This document shows, piece by piece, positions 5,347 through 6,238 of a stretch of 6,238 bases of DNA; within the stretch, counting starts at the first letter, position 1; each line of letters starts with the position of its first letter. The notes beneath the pieces were generated by a model, which saw only the letters and a list, made by a program, of their open reading frames with translations, was not told the DNA's origin and ran no database searches. Made by a program: the position numbers and the translations under genes. The DNA is from Proteobacteria bacterium CAG:495 (GTDB lineage Bacteria > Pseudomonadota > Alphaproteobacteria > RF32 > CAG-239), in assembly GCA_000432275.1 (NCBI GenBank), contig HF995319.1, forward strand, positions 1-6,238, given 5' to 3'.

Positions 5347-6238
5347 CTGAGCCGAACTTCCCCAGGAATTGGCTGAGCCGAACTTCCCCAAGAGTTTGAG
5401 CTGCTGTACCCTGATGGGCAAGAGTAGCTGTGAGTATGTACCTCGTCTTTAACGCAGGCAGAACCCGACTTGTGATACCCGGAGTTGCAGTAACAAGAAC
5501 CTTGAGCCGAACTTCCCCAGGAATTGGTTGCCGAATATCCTGACGGACAGCTGTAGCTGTGGGTATGACCTTTACAGCACAGTCTGGTACCGCCGCAGCC
5601 GTCAGAGCAGGATTCCGTACCGTAGGTACAGCCTGTCTCGTTTGCTGCCGGTGTACAGGATTTACAGGACGTGCACTTTCCGCAGGAGTTGGTCGAAGCG
5701 CAACCGTAGTCACAGGACTTGGAACTGACGTTACAGTCCGGGTTACCCGCACAGGAAGTACAGATGCCGCAGGAGTTGCTGCTTGCACAACCGTAAGTAC
5801 AAGAAACCGGGGTCGCGCTGCAGTCCGGGTTGGCTTTACAAGACGTGCATTTAGAGCAGGAGTTGTAAGACGCGCATCCGTAGCTGCAAGATTTGGAGGA
5901 AACGTCACAGTCGGGGTTGGACTTGCAGGAGGTACAACGGTTACAGGAGTTGTATCCGGCACATCCGTAAGTACAGTCTTTAGAAGAAACCGTGCATTCG
6001 GGGCGAATGGTACAAGAATTATACTTTCCGCCGCAGGAAGTCCCACTGGGTTGGTTTTCTCCGGAGCAATTGGAAGAATTATATTTGAACTCGGATTTGC
6101 AGGTACAGGCGTTGTACTTTCCGTCACAGGAGCCGCCGGAAACCGTATAGTTTCCAGAACAGTTAGAAGACGTATATTTGTATTCCGATGGGCAAATACA
6201 TCCTTTCTGACAGGTCATTCCGGCGACAGGATGAACCA
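5038..6238 (-). CDS. Cys-rich modular repeat protein, 5'-partial at window edge and frameshifted at 5347-5398
   Basis: The reading frame is open at the right edge (..VHPVAG before the Met at 6218). That Met has no Shine-Dalgarno and no signal peptide after it, so the true start is outside the window. Counting from Met 6218, residues 1-282 hold 45 Cys. Modules in order are two 31-aa units (9-70), four 29-aa units (73-188), a degenerate CTYG/CSDGC segment (189-217), then HTHSYSCPSGY modules starting at 218 and 261. After Q282 the frame runs into a Cys-free basic tail and stops at 5103. Removing one 26-bp unit joins Q282 to TTSKTCSCGA and continues for 102 residues with 15 more Cys to TGA at 5038. 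So many paired Cys imply an exported, disulfide-bonded or metal-binding surface protein; this is inferred. Family not recognised. Confidence 0.8.
5176..5567 (-). repeat. three HTHSYSCPSGY modules
   Basis: HTHSYSCPSGYS begins at 5567, 5438 and 5286. Module 1 (129 bp) continues NSWGSSAQ-GSCYCNSGYHKSG. Module 2 continues NSWGSSAQ and, after the 26-bp insertion, TTSKTCSCGAASGTCY. Module 3 lacks NSWGSSAQ but carries TTSKRCSCGATSGTCY. The spacing of modules 2 and 3 is regular only if 26 bp are removed (126 bp). Confidence 0.85.
5347..5398 (-). repeat. 26-bp imperfect tandem duplication causing a frameshift
   Basis: Units 5347-5372 and 5373-5398 match at 23 of 26 bases, and the first 18 plus-strand bases are identical. 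Each unit encodes NSWGSSAQ in its own frame. Since 26 is not a multiple of three, having two units shifts the downstream frame by -1. Confidence 0.9.
5655..6002 (-). repeat. four tandem 87-bp (29-aa) six-Cys units
   Basis: Residues 73-101, 102-130, 131-159 and 160-188 follow P-[ED]-C-x6-C-x-YGCA-x2-NSC-x2-CTSC. Cys fall at unit positions 3, 10, 14, 20, 23 and 26. Spacing is invariant while the other residues vary. This points to a conserved fold or cross-link pattern rather than recent DNA copying. Confidence 0.9.
6009..6194 (-). repeat. two tandem 93-bp (31-aa) Cys units
   Basis: Residues 9-39 and 40-70 (from Met 6218) share the plan C-x-SE-[YF]-KY-x-SSNCSG...SG-x-SC-x-GKYN-x-CT. Each has four Cys at equivalent positions. 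The units are tandem with no gap. Confidence 0.85.

Noticed and set aside
5347..5421. Programmed -1 ribosomal frameshifting between the two frames of the Cys-rich gene
   Set aside because: No X-XXY-YYZ slippery heptamer in the upstream frame. The duplicated 26-bp unit explains the shift more simply.
5655..6002. Regular 87-bp tandem repeats considered as a CRISPR-like array
   Set aside because: Repeats are protein-level and coding, without identical direct repeats separated by unique spacers.
5252..6127. A 291-codon open frame on the minus strand overlapping the Cys-rich gene, rich in Pro, Thr, Val and Ala
   Set aside because: It is the shifted reading of TGY/AGY/TCN-rich Cys repeats, which seldom produce stops. 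It lacks Cys periodicity and has no Shine-Dalgarno. The Cys-rich frame has coherent modules.

Overview
The window comes from a bacterial chromosome of moderate GC content with AT-rich intergenic gaps. It carries ordinary translation and protein-folding genes plus one unusual repetitive, cysteine-rich gene. An uncultured, possibly host- or gut-associated alphaproteobacterium fits best. That placement is an inference from the trigger factor with a long Lys/Ala tail, the upstream tRNA-Leu, the outer-membrane type lipoprotein, the RF3 and the CCCGG-type intergenic palindromes. No single marker proves it.

Layout, left to right. (i) Positions 1-101, minus strand: the first codons of a probable membrane protein that runs off the left edge, with a candidate promoter at 143-170. 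(ii) A rho-independent terminator at about 193-226 closes tig (trigger factor, minus strand, 241-1668). (iii) Upstream of tig, on the same strand, lies tRNA-Leu(UAG) with an encoded CCA end. A hairpin terminator shares those last four tRNA bases. (iv) A divergent promoter region at about 1810-1970 leads rightward into a lipoprotein gene (1971-3242) with TPR-like helices and three SHOCT-like hairpins. A TTG start best fits its Shine-Dalgarno sequence. (v) prfC (peptide chain release factor 3) follows on the plus strand, 3361-4953. (vi) Two adjacent GC-rich palindromes (4955-5015) separate prfC from a convergent gene. (vii) From 5038 to the right edge, minus strand, lies a gene for an extremely Cys-rich modular protein, 5'-truncated by the window.

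The Cys-rich gene is the part most worth attention. It has three successive families of Cys repeats: 2 x 31 aa, 4 x 29 aa with six Cys each, and 3 HTHSYSCPSGY modules. The reading frame is broken by an imperfect 26-bp tandem duplication at 5347-5398. Removing one 26-bp unit restores a continuous Cys-rich reading frame to a stop at 5038. This could be a decayed gene, a slippage or recombination (phase-variable) switch, or an assembly error.

Functionally, tRNA-Leu, trigger factor and RF3 are housekeeping translation and folding genes. The lipoprotein and the Cys-rich protein are probably envelope or surface components; no operon links them to the housekeeping genes.
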